Origin: an uncultured Porphyromonadaceae bacterium
GTDB taxonomy: Bacteria > Bacteroidota > Bacteroidia > Bacteroidales > Muribaculaceae
Assembly: GCA_947175295.1 (NCBI GenBank)
Contig: CAMWMK010000026.1
Location: 1-40,005 of the forward strand
Reading direction: 5' to 3'
DNA length: 40,005 bases
Made by a program: the position numbers and the translations under genes
Shown: in pieces, positions 17,073-25,849 of the stretch
Layout: each line of letters starts with the position of its first letter
Position numbering within the stretch: the first letter of the stretch is position 1
The notes under the pieces: generated by a model
What the model was told of the DNA's origin: nothing
What the model saw: the letters and a program-made list of their open reading frames with translations, nothing else
Databases searched by the model: none

Positions 17073-18059
17073 ATGAAAACTATGTTAGGATTCAGCATAT
17101 CACGTAAAAGTCTGATAATCGACTATATAATGATTATAGTCGGCATTCTGATGTACGCATTCGGCTTCTGTGCGTTCATCCTGCCCCACAAGATAGTCAT
17201 GGGTGGTCTCGCCGGTGTAGGCACACTGGTCTACTTCGCTACCAACGAAGCTATTCCGGTAGCAGTCACTCAATATGTGCTCAACCTTCTGCTTCTTGCA
17301 TTCGCCTTCCGGATCGTAGGCAAGACGTTTGTGATCCGCACCATCTTCGGAGCCACCGTCATATCTCTCGCCATCGGTTTAGGAGAAGCCTTCTTCATGA
17401 ACCTCAGCCATCCGATACTTGAAGACGTCTCGCTTAGCGCCATACTCGGAGCCATCATCTGCGGCTTGGGCGTAGGCACCGTATTGATCCACAACGGATC
17501 TACGGGAGGCACCGACATCGTGGCCTCGATGGTCAACAAGATGAGCAACGTCAGCATCGGTCGCGCCATGGTGATCACCGATATGGTCATCGTCTCGAGC
17601 AGTCTCTTCCTTCCTTTCGACGGCACGTTCGGAGAGCGCCTTGAAGCAAGGATACCGATCATTGTCTATGGCTACGTGGTGACATTCGTGGCTTCCTACT
17701 GCGCCGACATGATCGTGGTAGGCAACCGCCAGGCTGTGCAGTTCATCATTTTCAGTCGTGAATGGCAGACTATAGCCGATGCCGTCAACAACGAGGCCAA
17801 GCGTGGAGTGACAGTGCTTGACGGAGAAGGATGGTACAGCAAGAAGCCCATCAAGATCCTGATGGTATGGTGTCGCAAGATAGAGGCACCGGGCATCATG
17901 CGCCTTGTCAAGGGCATCGACGACGACGCATTCATCACTCAAGGCGCCGTCAACGGAGTGTTCGGCAAAGGTTTCGACATGTATAAGGTGAGGATCAAGA
18001 CAAAGAAAAACAAGACCAACACCCTCACCACGGAAGTACATCCAGACAAACAACAATAG
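17073..18059 (+). CDS. YitT-family membrane protein (DUF161 plus DUF2179)
   Basis: The 328-residue protein has five or six hydrophobic segments in residues 15-215, including the conserved GGTDIVA segment (about 147-153) and an N-terminal hairpin region with LPHKIVMGGLAGVG. A soluble C-terminal domain (about 220-315) matches DUF2179. Proteins of this family are widespread inner-membrane proteins whose substrate or function is not established. A promoter-like box precedes it and the next gene, a TonB-dependent receptor, follows after 42 bases with no visible terminator or promoter, so the three genes 17073-23123 may be one unit. Family assignment is firm, function unknown. Confidence 0.88.
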   Translation: MKTMLGFSISRKSLIIDYIMIIVGILMYAFGFCAFILPHKIVMGGLAGVGTLVYFATNEAIPVAVTQYVLNLLLLAFAFRIVGKTFVIRTIFGATVISLAIGLGEAFFMNLSHPILEDVSLSAILGAIICGLGVGTVLIHNGSTGGTDIVASMVNKMSNVSIGRAMVITDMVIVSSSLFLPFDGTFGERLEARIPIIVYGYVVTFVASYCADMIVVGNRQAVQFIIFSREWQTIADAVNNEAKRGVTVLDGEGWYSKKPIKILMVWCRKIEAPGIMRLVKGIDDDAFITQGAVNGVFGKGFDMYKVRIKTKKNKTNTLTTEVHPDKQQ

Positions 18060-18101
18060 ATTTTCCATATAATCAAACTATCAACCAACAACTAAAAAAC
18101 T

Positions 18102-20798
18102 ATGAAGAGACTGTTTCTCTTATCCGCCCTCATGGTGTTGTGCTCAGCTGCCTGGGCCAACTACGTCTGCCGCGGATCTGTTTTTGACAAGCAGGGCGAA
18201 CCCCTGATCGGAGCGACCGTCGCAGTGCCCGGCACTACAGCTGCCACGGCAGTCGACATCGACGGCAATTTCTCGCTCTCAGTTCCGGACAACACGAAGG
18301 AGCTCAAGATCTCCTACGTAGGCTTTCAGGACAAGACAGTGAAGGCTCAGCCTGAAGTAGGACGTGTGGTGCTCGAAGCGGAGACCACGATGCTCCAGGA
18401 CGTCGTTGTCACTCAGTCAGTGGCCAAGACGCGTAAGACTCCGGTTGCAGTGTCTACTGTAGACGCTCCTTTCATCGAGGCTAAACTCGGCGGCCAGGAG
18501 TTTCCAGAAGTGCTTAAGACTACTCCCGGCGTCTGGGCTACGAAAGACGGCGGCGGCTATGGCGACGCTAAGATCAACATGCGTGGCTTCAAGAGCGCCA
18601 ATGTGGCACAGCTCGTCAACGGTGTTCCCGTCAACGATATGGAATGGGGCGGCGTATACTGGTCAAACTGGTCGGGCCTCAGCGACGTGACCTCATCAAT
18701 GCAGACACAGCGTGGTCTTGGCGCTGCCATCATCTCGACTCCTTCAGTCGGCGGCACGCTCAACATCACCACTAAGAGCCTTGATGCGAAAAAGGGCGGC
18801 ACACTCTTCTACGGAATGGGCAACGACAATATGAACCACATCGGATTCTCCGCTTCCACCGGACTCATGAAGAATGGCTGGGCCATTACAATCATGGGTA
18901 GCCGCAAATGGGGCGACGGATATATCCAGGGCACCAAGTTTGACGCTTTCACATGGTTTGTCAACGTATCGAAAAAGATCAACGACAACCACCAACTTAG
19001 CCTTACAGCCTTCGGTTCTCCCCAGGACCACTGGCAGCGCCAGTCGGCCAACGGCCTTACCGTAGAAGGATGGCAGAACGTGAAGAACTATATGAACGGC
19101 GAAAGCATGTACCGCTACAACCCCACTTTCGGTTACCGCCTCAACGGTCAGGCTTACGTCTCCAACCAGAACCATTTCCACAAGCCCCAGATCTCGCTCA
19201 ACCACATCTGGCAGATCAACTATAAGTCGAGCCTTTCGACAGCCATCTACCTCTCCATCGCCAACGGATACGGCAACAGCGGCCAGGGTCGCACTTCCGA
19301 CTACCGCAGCCAGTGGTATGGAGCCAACAACGGCGTTCTGGCCGACACATGGCGCTGCGCCGACGGCACATTCGACTACGCCGCCATCGAGGAAATGAAC
19401 GCGGCATCCACCACCGGCTCCAACATGGTGATGGCACGCTCCATCAACAACCACACATGGGTAGGCCTCGTATCGACCTACAAGAACGAACTCATCGAAA
19501 ACCACCTCAACCTCCTCGTAGGTCTTGACGTACGCTACTACGAAGGTCTGCACCAGACCAAGATCAGCGACCTCTTCAACGGCCAGTACTATATCGACGA
19601 CTCCTCAAGAAAGAGTGTGCTCCCCTCCAACAACGCAGCCGCTGCCGACCCCAACTGGCAGTATCAGAAACTCGGTGTAGGCGACATCGTATACCGCGAC
19701 TATACCGGTTACGTAGCTCAGGAAGGCCTTTACGCGCAGCTCGAATACAGCTGCCTCGAAGACAATAAGCTCAACGTATTCGTCGGTGGTTCTATCAACA
19801 ACAACTCCGACTGGCTCGTAGACCGCTTCTACTACGACAAGGAGCACCAGCGCTCCGAAACCCTCAACTTCCTTGCAGGAAACGTGAAGGCAGGTATCAA
19901 CTACAACATCGACCGCCACAACAACGTGTTTGCCAACGGTGGCTACATCAGCCGCGCTCCGTTCATGTCGGCAGCCTTCCTTTCAAGGGAAACCTCCAAC
20001 GCAGCCAACCCCGACGCCATCAACGAGAAGTGCGTGTCAGCGGAAATCGGCTACGAGTACCACTCTCCGAAATTCACAGCGCAGGTAAACGGCTACTTCA
20101 CTCGCTGGATGGACCAGACAATGACCAAGACCGGTACACTTCAGGACGGCACCCGCTACCTCATGAACATGAGCGGTGTAGCCGCACGCCATATGGGTGT
20201 GGAAGTGGCTGCCACCTACAAGCCCTTCCAGTGGCTTGAGTTCTCCGGTATGTTCTCTTTCGGCGACTGGGTCAACGACTCCAACACCATCGGCTATTTC
20301 TACAACGATCAGTCGCAGCCTCTGGCCAACCTCAGCAACGGCGCGCTCGCTTCGGGCATCATGGCTGAAGACCATCTCTGGGCAAAGCTTAACACCAAGG
20401 GCCGCAAGGTAGGTGGTTCAGCTCAGTCTACCGGCTCACTCAGCATGACGGTTAAGCCTGTCAAAGGATGGCGCATCGGCGTAGACTGGGTGGCTTCCGC
20501 ACGCAACTATTCCGACTACAACATCACCGGAAGCAACCTGAACACAGGACAGACCCTTGAACTCGGCGATCCCTGGAGAATTCCTTGGGGCAACCAGCTT
20601 GACCTCAACGCAAGCTACTCCTTCAAGCTCGGAGGCATGAACGCCACCATCTTCGGCAACATCAACAACCTCTGCAACTACAACTACATCATGGACGCCT
20701 ACACATCGGCTTCCACCAACGGCACCTGGCAGAACGCATACCGCATATTCTACAGCTTCGGCCGCACTTATTCACTTCGTCTCAAACTCACATTCTAA
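18102..20798 (+). CDS. TonB-dependent outer-membrane receptor with CarboxypepD_reg-like N-terminus
   Basis: This 898-residue receptor imports an unidentified ligand across the outer membrane using TonB energy. It has a signal peptide (about 1-19, ending WA-N), a CarboxypepD_reg-like beta-sandwich (about 22-92, GSVFDKQGEPLIGATV), a plug domain (about 105-225, with NMRGF and VNGVPVND) and a beta-barrel whose last strand ends in aromatic TYSLRLKLTF. Such N-terminal domains are typical of Bacteroidota receptors. The next gene, nine bases later, is a lipoprotein, which recalls SusC/SusD pairs, but the partner is not SusD-like. No sugar-, metal- or cobalamin-handling enzyme is adjacent to indicate the ligand. 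The gene may be co-transcribed with the YitT-type gene upstream. Confidence 0.92.
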   Translation: MKRLFLLSALMVLCSAAWANYVCRGSVFDKQGEPLIGATVAVPGTTAATAVDIDGNFSLSVPDNTKELKISYVGFQDKTVKAQPEVGRVVLEAETTMLQDVVVTQSVAKTRKTPVAVSTVDAPFIEAKLGGQEFPEVLKTTPGVWATKDGGGYGDAKINMRGFKSANVAQLVNGVPVNDMEWGGVYWSNWSGLSDVTSSMQTQRGLGAAIISTPSVGGTLNITTKSLDAKKGGTLFYGMGNDNMNHIGFSASTGLMKNGWAITIMGSRKWGDGYIQGTKFDAFTWFVNVSKKINDNHQLSLTAFGSPQDHWQRQSANGLTVEGWQNVKNYMNGESMYRYNPTFGYRLNGQAYVSNQNHFHKPQISLNHIWQINYKSSLSTAIYLSIANGYGNSGQGRTSDYRSQWYGANNGVLADTWRCADGTFDYAAIEEMNAASTTGSNMVMARSINNHTWVGLVSTYKNELIENHLNLLVGLDVRYYEGLHQTKISDLFNGQYYIDDSSRKSVLPSNNAAAADPNWQYQKLGVGDIVYRDYTGYVAQEGLYAQLEYSCLEDNKLNVFVGGSINNNSDWLVDRFYYDKEHQRSETLNFLAGNVKAGINYNIDRHNNVFANGGYISRAPFMSAAFLSRETSNAANPDAINEKCVSAEIGYEYHSPKFTAQVNGYFTRWMDQTMTKTGTLQDGTRYLMNMSGVAARHMGVEVAATYKPFQWLEFSGMFSFGDWVNDSNTIGYFYNDQSQPLANLSNGALASGIMAEDHLWAKLNTKGRKVGGSAQSTGSLSMTVKPVKGWRIGVDWVASARNYSDYNITGSNLNTGQTLELGDPWRIPWGNQLDLNASYSFKLGGMNATIFGNINNLCNYNYIMDAYTSASTNGTWQNAYRIFYSFGRTYSLRLKLTF

Positions 20799-20807
20799 GA
20801 CTACGAT

Positions 20808-23123
20808 ATGAAGATTTCAGTAAACAACATATTTTTCGCCTTAGGAGCGACAGCCATGATGGCTTCCTGCAGCGAAAACTCCTGGAACGACCATCTGGAC
20901 GGCTTCGAACCGGGCGTGAACTACAACACGCCTATCGAGGGTGAGTTCACGATGACGGGCACCGACTACACCGCAGTCGCCTCCAACGCCACAAACAAGG
21001 CACTTGCCGAGGCTGCAGGAGCAAGCAACGCCCTCAAGGCAGTAGGCAACAACGGACTCTTCTCTGCCGAAATCCCGGCCAAGGAGTATCTGCCGGCTTT
21101 CCTGGCTTCAAGCAGCGCTCCTTATTTCCTCGCTCCCGAGGGCTCGAAGATCAACGTCACCTTCAATGAGACAGGAGTCATCGACCCCATCATCGCCCAG
21201 ATAGCCGGAGCTGCGAAATACACTGTCAGCAAAGACGACTATGTCAACGCTTGGGGAAGCGACAAAGACTATATCGACGCTTTCGCTCCGATGACACCTG
21301 CCGAAAACAAGATTCCGGCAATACTCAAAAACAACCTTCCTGATGCTGCATCCGGAGAACTGGCGATAGTGACCTACAATGAAAGCGCAACCAACCCCAT
21401 CTTCATCTCCGACTCTGAGATCGAAGAGTTTGCCGGAGGCACTTTCTTCCTTGTAGCCGACGGCTCCAACGGAGCCGGCCCGTTGGCCGGAAAGAACTAC
21501 GGTTATCTGCCTCTGGTAGATATGGCGGTATCCGACGGCACCGTCAGCTCAAGCGAGATCAACGCCTTCACTTTCATTCCGACCGAAGCCGGCTACTACA
21601 TCAAGGACGTATACGGACGCTACCTATACCAGAGCGGCACATACAACAGCTTCAACTTCTCAGCCTCTCTCCCGGAGACCGGCGCTGTATGGACTGTAGA
21701 TGTCGCCTCCAACGGACAGGCCACCATCACCAACACGGAAGTAGGCAAATGGATTCAGTATGACGGCAGCTACAGCAGCTGGGGTTCATATGCAGATGCA
21801 AAAGGATCGCTTCCCGTGCTCTATAAAGCTCCGGCTCCCAGATTCTATCTCGTGACCGAGGAAGGACACGGCGCAGGCCCGGTAGCTGCGGAAAAGAACT
21901 ATGGATACCTTGCAAGCGTGGACATGACGGTAGAAAACGGTGCCGTGGTGTCTGCAGATCCGGCAAACGCCTTCACATTTGAAGTGACGAAGGGCGGCTT
22001 CTACATCAAGGACTCCTACGGACGCTATGTATATCAGACCGGCACTTACAACAGCTTCAACTTCTCAGCAGAAATTCCGGAGGAAGGAGCTGTGTGGACC
22101 CTGACAGAAGACGCTTCCGGCGCTGTGACCATTACAAACGGAGAAACTGCAAAATGGATTCAGTTTGACGGCAGCTACAACAGCTGGGGTTCCTATGCGG
22201 AAGAGAAGGGCTCTCTGCCCAAAATGTATAACGCGGCTCTTTCCGCCAACGTTCCCGCCTCATGTCCTGCACGTGTAGTAGCCGGAACTCCGGTTACTTC
22301 AGGCAGAAACGCTGTATATCAGTTTGACGGCAGCAAATGGACCCTTGCTACAGGAGTCATGGCAGTTCAGCCTTCCGACTATACAGCTATGGGCTTCGAC
22401 AACAACAAGCTTGACAACGCCGACGTATATCTGCCCCTCTTCCTGAAGAACAATATGCCTTACGCTGTAGAAGGCGATCAGATGGCAGTGGTCTACAACA
22501 GCAACGCATGCTCAGTGCTTGTATACGACGGTCAGAACTGGACTATCAACAACGATGACTTCCAGACCAAGACAGCTCAGTTCGTGAAGAACGGCGACGA
22601 ATGGAAATTCGTGAAATATGTTGGCAAAGCTTACTTCAACTACACGACCGAGCTCATCCTTGACCGTGCCTACCTCTTAGTCGCTGAAGGCATCTGCGCT
22701 ATACCGACAGCCGCTTCCAAGAACTACGGCTACATGTATACAGCACCCGTTAATGCAGTCAATGGCGTTATCGAACAGGCCAATGAAGTGAATGCCTTTA
22801 CATTCGCAAGCAGCGCTGTAGTGGGCGACACGGAATATAAGCTTGGCGAAGGCCAGTTCTTCATCGTCGACTCCAACGGTCGCTACAGCTACATGTCGGG
22901 TACGTACACATCGTTCAACCTCAGTGACGCTCCCGTGGTGAAGGACGGCGCTATTGATCCTTCCTACATCTTTACAGCTACTTGCGACAGCGAAGGACTC
23001 TGGACAATCAGCAATGTCGGCAACGGCAAATGGATTCAGTATTCAGTAAGCTACAGCTCATGGGGATGCTACGACACCGAAAACGGTGCGTTGCCTTCAC
23101 TCTATGTGCTCGCTGCTGAGTAA
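20808..23123 (+). CDS. Surface lipoprotein with three internal repeats, receptor partner
   Basis: The 771-residue protein has a lipoprotein signal with lipobox cysteine C21 (MMASC), followed by SEN; an acidic residue so close to the cysteine is typical of surface-exported Bacteroidota lipoproteins. Three modules of about 130-150 residues occur at about 211-343, 344-475 and 619-771. Each has a GRYxYxxGTYxSFN segment and a KWIQYxxSYxSWGxY segment. A second module type, with ILKNNLP near 172-178 and FLKNNMP near 545-551 and followed by a similar AVVYN strand, recurs before the first and third repeats, giving the order A-B-B-A-B. I do not recognise a named family and see no SusD-like helical repeats. 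It lies nine bases after the receptor gene and before a strong terminator, so it is probably that receptor's surface partner. Confidence 0.85.
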   Translation: MKISVNNIFFALGATAMMASCSENSWNDHLDGFEPGVNYNTPIEGEFTMTGTDYTAVASNATNKALAEAAGASNALKAVGNNGLFSAEIPAKEYLPAFLASSSAPYFLAPEGSKINVTFNETGVIDPIIAQIAGAAKYTVSKDDYVNAWGSDKDYIDAFAPMTPAENKIPAILKNNLPDAASGELAIVTYNESATNPIFISDSEIEEFAGGTFFLVADGSNGAGPLAGKNYGYLPLVDMAVSDGTVSSSEINAFTFIPTEAGYYIKDVYGRYLYQSGTYNSFNFSASLPETGAVWTVDVASNGQATITNTEVGKWIQYDGSYSSWGSYADAKGSLPVLYKAPAPRFYLVTEEGHGAGPVAAEKNYGYLASVDMTVENGAVVSADPANAFTFEVTKGGFYIKDSYGRYVYQTGTYNSFNFSAEIPEEGAVWTLTEDASGAVTITNGETAKWIQFDGSYNSWGSYAEEKGSLPKMYNAALSANVPASCPARVVAGTPVTSGRNAVYQFDGSKWTLATGVMAVQPSDYTAMGFDNNKLDNADVYLPLFLKNNMPYAVEGDQMAVVYNSNACSVLVYDGQNWTINNDDFQTKTAQFVKNGDEWKFVKYVGKAYFNYTTELILDRAYLLVAEGICAIPTAASKNYGYMYTAPVNAVNGVIEQANEVNAFTFASSAVVGDTEYKLGEGQFFIVDSNGRYSYMSGTYTSFNLSDAPVVKDGAIDPSYIFTATCDSEGLWTISNVGNGKWIQYSVSYSSWGCYDTENGALPSLYVLAAE

Positions 23124-23146
23124 ACATTAATCATAAACGCGAATTT

Positions 23147-23183
23147 ATCGGCCGCTTTCTCCGGAAAGCGGCCGATTCTTTTT
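23147..23183 (+). terminator. Intrinsic terminator after the receptor/lipoprotein genes
   Basis: A perfect 13-base-pair stem (23147-23159 with 23164-23176, core TCGGCCGCTTTC) has a four-base loop and is followed by TCTTTTT. It ends the transcript 24 bases after the lipoprotein stop. Confidence 0.9.
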
Positions 23184-23249
23184 ATAAGTCTGTTTCTGAT
23201 ATCAGCAAGCGGCACAAAACTACACAAATAAAAATATTTGTGCAAATAA

Positions 23250-23280
23250 TTGTCTATTTGAGAAAAATTACATAAATTTG
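23250..23280 (+). promoter_or_regulatory. Promoter before the cupin regulator
   Basis: TTG at 23250-23252 and TAAATTTG at 23273-23280 are separated by 20 bases, matching the Bacteroidota consensus. The start codon is 48 bases further on, and the regulator and ligase probably share this promoter. Confidence 0.7.
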
Positions 23281-23328
23281 CAGACATTGTAAAAACCGAA
23301 TACATAATCATAAAACACAAGTATAGAT

Positions 23329-23883
23329 ATGGACGAACTCATGCAACTCGCCCAACGGCTAAAGGGACTTCGCGATTCCCTCGATCTCACGGTGGAGGAA
23401 ATGGCCGCTGACTGCGGCGTGACGCCGGAGACCCTTCTTAAATATGAAAGCGGCGATCACGATATTCCCGTAAGTTTTCTCCAGAGGCTCGCAAGCCGCA
23501 ACGGAGTTGAACTCACCGCCCTCCTTTTCGGAGAGGAACCGAAGATGAACACCTACTACGTCAACCGCAAGGGACGTGGAGTGAAGGTGGAGCGTCGGGC
23601 CGCATACTCCTATGAAGACCTTGCATCCGGCTTCCGCCAGCGCAACATGATACCCTTCCTCGTGACGATTTCTCCCGACCACACAGCAGGCACCATCCAC
23701 GCGCCCAACACCCACGAAGGTCAGGAATTCAACTATGTGCTGGAAGGAGAAGTTGAGATCACAGTCGGCAAAAAGACTACGGTGCTCCGTCCGGGCGACA
23801 GCGTAATGTTTGACTCCACGATGCCACACGCCCTCCGCGCCCTCGGCGACAAAGACGCCAAGATCATAGCAATCATAAATTGA
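23329..23883 (+). CDS. XRE-type helix-turn-helix regulator with cupin sensor domain
   Basis: The 184-residue protein joins an N-terminal XRE helix-turn-helix (about 8-62, LTVEEMAADCGVTPETLLKYESG) to a C-terminal cupin (about 108-184). Cupin motif 1 is seen as HEGQEFNYVLEGEVE and motif 2 as PGDSVMFDSTMPHAL; the histidine and glutamate pattern could bind a metal or small ligand. Such proteins usually regulate neighbouring metabolic genes in response to a ligand. The acyl-CoA ligase gene begins 25 bases after its stop, so the two are almost certainly one unit and the ligase substrate or product may be the signal. The effector is not known. Confidence 0.88.
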   Translation: MDELMQLAQRLKGLRDSLDLTVEEMAADCGVTPETLLKYESGDHDIPVSFLQRLASRNGVELTALLFGEEPKMNTYYVNRKGRGVKVERRAAYSYEDLASGFRQRNMIPFLVTISPDHTAGTIHAPNTHEGQEFNYVLEGEVEITVGKKTTVLRPGDSVMFDSTMPHALRALGDKDAKIIAIIN

Positions 23884-23908
23884 CCCCTCAACAACTACAG
23901 GTAAAAAG

Positions 23909-25558
23909 ATGTTAGAAAGATTTCTGGATAAGACGGAGTTCACGTCTTATGAAGACTTTATGGCCAATTTCAAAGTAAACGTGCCTGAAAATTTTAATTT
24001 CGGTTATGATGTGGTAGATGCCTGGGCGGAGAAGGATCCTGAAAAAGAAGCCCTGCTCTGGACCAACGACAAAGGGGAAGTGCGCCACTTCACTTTCGCC
24101 GACATCAAGCGCGAATCAGACAAGACCGCATCATTCTTCCAAAGCCTCGGCATTGGCCGTGGCGACCGCGTGATGCTCATCCTTAAGCGCCATTATCAGT
24201 TCTGGTTTTCCATCGTCGCGCTCCATAAACTCGGAGCCACAGTGATTCCGGCCACTCACCTCCTTACCCCGAAAGACATAGTATACCGCTGCGAGATGGC
24301 CGACATCAAGGCCATTGTATGCGCCGGCGACCAAGTGATTGTAGACCATATCGAAAAAGCACTTCCGAAATGTCCGTCGGTGAAAGCCGTGGTCTCCACC
24401 GGCCCGGTGGTGCCGGAAGGCTGGTATGACTTTGACTCCTCCATCGAGAAGGCCGCTCCGTTCAAGCGTCCGGAACTTGCCAACACCAACGACGACGTCA
24501 GCCTGCTCTACTTCACATCAGGCACTACCGGAGAACCCAAGATGGTGGCCCACGACTTCACCTACCCACTCGGCCATATCATAACGGCCGCCTATTGGCA
24601 CAACCTCAAGGAAGACAGCCTTCACCTGACACTTGCCGACACCGGCTGGGGCAAGGCTGTATGGGGCAAGCTCTACGGACAATGGATAGCCGGAGCGGAT
24701 GTGTTCGTGTATGACTTCGACAAGTTCGAACCGGTCGACGTGCTCCATATGATCCATAACTACAACATCACGTCGCTCTGCGCACCCCCTACCATCTTCC
24801 GCTTCCTGATACGCGAAGACCTGACTAAGTTTGACCTCTCGACACTTAAATACTGCACCATAGCCGGCGAGGCACTCAACCCGAGTGTCTTCGATGAATG
24901 GAAGAGACTTACCGGCCTCCGCCTCATGGAGGGTTTTGGCCAGACCGAGACAACCCTGACCGTAGCTACATATCCCTGGTGCGAACCAAAACCGGGTTCG
25001 ATGGGACTGAAGGGTCCGGAATACGACATCGATCTCGTCGACGACAACGACGAGCCGGTGGAAGACGGCGTACACGGCGAGATAGTGGTGCGCCTGCATC
25101 CGGGCAAAAAACCTCTCGGACTCTTTAAGGAATACCTCAACGACGAAGAACTCACCAACGAAGCGATGCACGACGGTCTCTACCATACAGGCGATGTAGC
25201 CTGGAGAGACGAAGACGGCTATTATTGGTTTGTCGGCCGCAAAGACGATGTCATCAAGTCGTCGGGCTACCGTATCGGGCCGTTCGAAGTGGAGAGCGCG
25301 CTTATGACCCACCCCGCCGTAGTGGAATGCGCCATCACCGGCGTTCCCGACGAGGTGCGCGGCCAGGTAGTGAAGGCCACCGTAGTGCTCGCCGCCGATT
25401 ACAAGGGCAAAGAGGGTCCGGCACTGGTGAAGGATATCCAGGACCATGTGAAGCGCACCACCGCACCCTACAAGTATCCCCGCATCGTGGAGTTCGTAGA
25501 CGAACTTCCGAAGACGATCTCCGGTAAGATACGCCGTGCAGCGATCCGGAAGGATTGA
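23909..25558 (+). CDS. AMP-forming acyl-CoA synthetase
   Basis: The 549-residue protein activates a carboxylic acid to acyl-AMP and then the CoA thioester. It shows the ATP-binding P-loop TSGTTGEPK (203-211), GFGQTETT, the YHTGD motif with the ribose-binding aspartate, the hinge GRKDDVIKSSGYRIGPFEVE, and the catalytic lysine K540 in SGKIRR near the C-terminus. Length and motifs fit medium-chain or acetate-type synthetases; related annotated proteins are often called acetyl-CoA synthetase, but the acid used cannot be read from the sequence. It is preceded directly by a cupin regulator gene and followed by the purE promoter. It appears cytoplasmic and complete. Confidence 0.9.
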   Translation: MLERFLDKTEFTSYEDFMANFKVNVPENFNFGYDVVDAWAEKDPEKEALLWTNDKGEVRHFTFADIKRESDKTASFFQSLGIGRGDRVMLILKRHYQFWFSIVALHKLGATVIPATHLLTPKDIVYRCEMADIKAIVCAGDQVIVDHIEKALPKCPSVKAVVSTGPVVPEGWYDFDSSIEKAAPFKRPELANTNDDVSLLYFTSGTTGEPKMVAHDFTYPLGHIITAAYWHNLKEDSLHLTLADTGWGKAVWGKLYGQWIAGADVFVYDFDKFEPVDVLHMIHNYNITSLCAPPTIFRFLIREDLTKFDLSTLKYCTIAGEALNPSVFDEWKRLTGLRLMEGFGQTETTLTVATYPWCEPKPGSMGLKGPEYDIDLVDDNDEPVEDGVHGEIVVRLHPGKKPLGLFKEYLNDEELTNEAMHDGLYHTGDVAWRDEDGYYWFVGRKDDVIKSSGYRIGPFEVESALMTHPAVVECAITGVPDEVRGQVVKATVVLAADYKGKEGPALVKDIQDHVKRTTAPYKYPRIVEFVDELPKTISGKIRRAAIRKD

Positions 25559-25580
25559 ACATCCTAAACTAAAATGAAAA

Positions 25581-25612
25581 TTTGGATATTCCAAAGTTTT
25601 TGATTAACTTTG
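25581..25612 (+). promoter_or_regulatory. Promoter of the purine cluster with shared element and dyad
   Basis: TTTG (25581-25584) and TAACTTTG (25605-25612) are 20 bases apart, a textbook Bacteroidota promoter. TTGGATATTC, ten bases, then GATTAACTTTG is the arrangement found at 8131-8161. Here TTTGGA-TAT-TCCAAA also forms a short dyad over the -33 box. Transcription should start near 25619, leaving a leader of about 230 bases. Confidence 0.8.
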
Positions 25613-25648
25613 CATCAAATTTTCATAAAAAGAATTCAACACCGGAAC

Positions 25649-25786
25649 ATGCATAATCCACGTAAGCAGAGACACCGTCATAAACCTCAGTCATTCCACC
25701 GGTTGCACTCCAGCAAGAGGGCTATCGTCAGAGTGTGCGGACTTGAAGCGAAGACGTGTCGTGCAGTTTCGGATCAATACGCATAG
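25649..25786 (+). CDS. Putative 45-codon basic leader peptide before purE
   Basis: A frame from ATG 25649 to TAG 25784-25786 would encode 45 residues. The first third is strikingly rich in His, Arg and Lys (MHNPRKQRHRHKP), followed by SFHRLHSSKRAIVRVCGLEAKT. It resembles, from memory, small conserved RHRHKP-type ORFs found in the leaders of other Bacteroidales genes. It lies wholly within the purE leader and its stop codon is three bases before a 14-base-pair hairpin. Whether it is translated is unknown; the region could instead be structured RNA. Confidence 0.4.
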   Translation: MHNPRKQRHRHKPQSFHRLHSSKRAIVRVCGLEAKTCRAVSDQYA

Positions 25787-25789
25787 GAC

Positions 25790-25821
25790 AGACCGCGTTC
25801 CGACCACTCGGAATGCGGTCT
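25790..25821 (+). promoter_or_regulatory. Strong hairpin in the purE leader
   Basis: The arms 25790-25803 (AGACCGCGTTCCGA) and 25808-25821 (TCGGAATGCGGTCT) pair over 14 bases with one G-U pair and a CCAC loop. An A-rich stretch, not a T tract, follows, so it is not a normal intrinsic terminator. It lies 28 bases before purE and directly after the putative leader ORF, a position suited to regulation. Confidence 0.7.
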
Positions 25822-25849
25822 CTGCATATATAAAAAACAAAAGACAGCA

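Noticed and set aside
18102..23123. SusC/SusD polysaccharide utilisation pair
   Set aside because: The lipoprotein lacks SusD-like helical repeats and no glycan-degrading enzymes are adjacent.
24518..25594. 358-codon minus-strand open frame opposite the acyl-CoA ligase gene
   Set aside because: Antisense shadow; the + strand frame has all adenylate-forming enzyme motifs.
25613..25849. Known purine, ZTP or PRPP riboswitch
   Set aside because: I could not match the conserved cores of these classes by eye; a covariance-model scan would decide.
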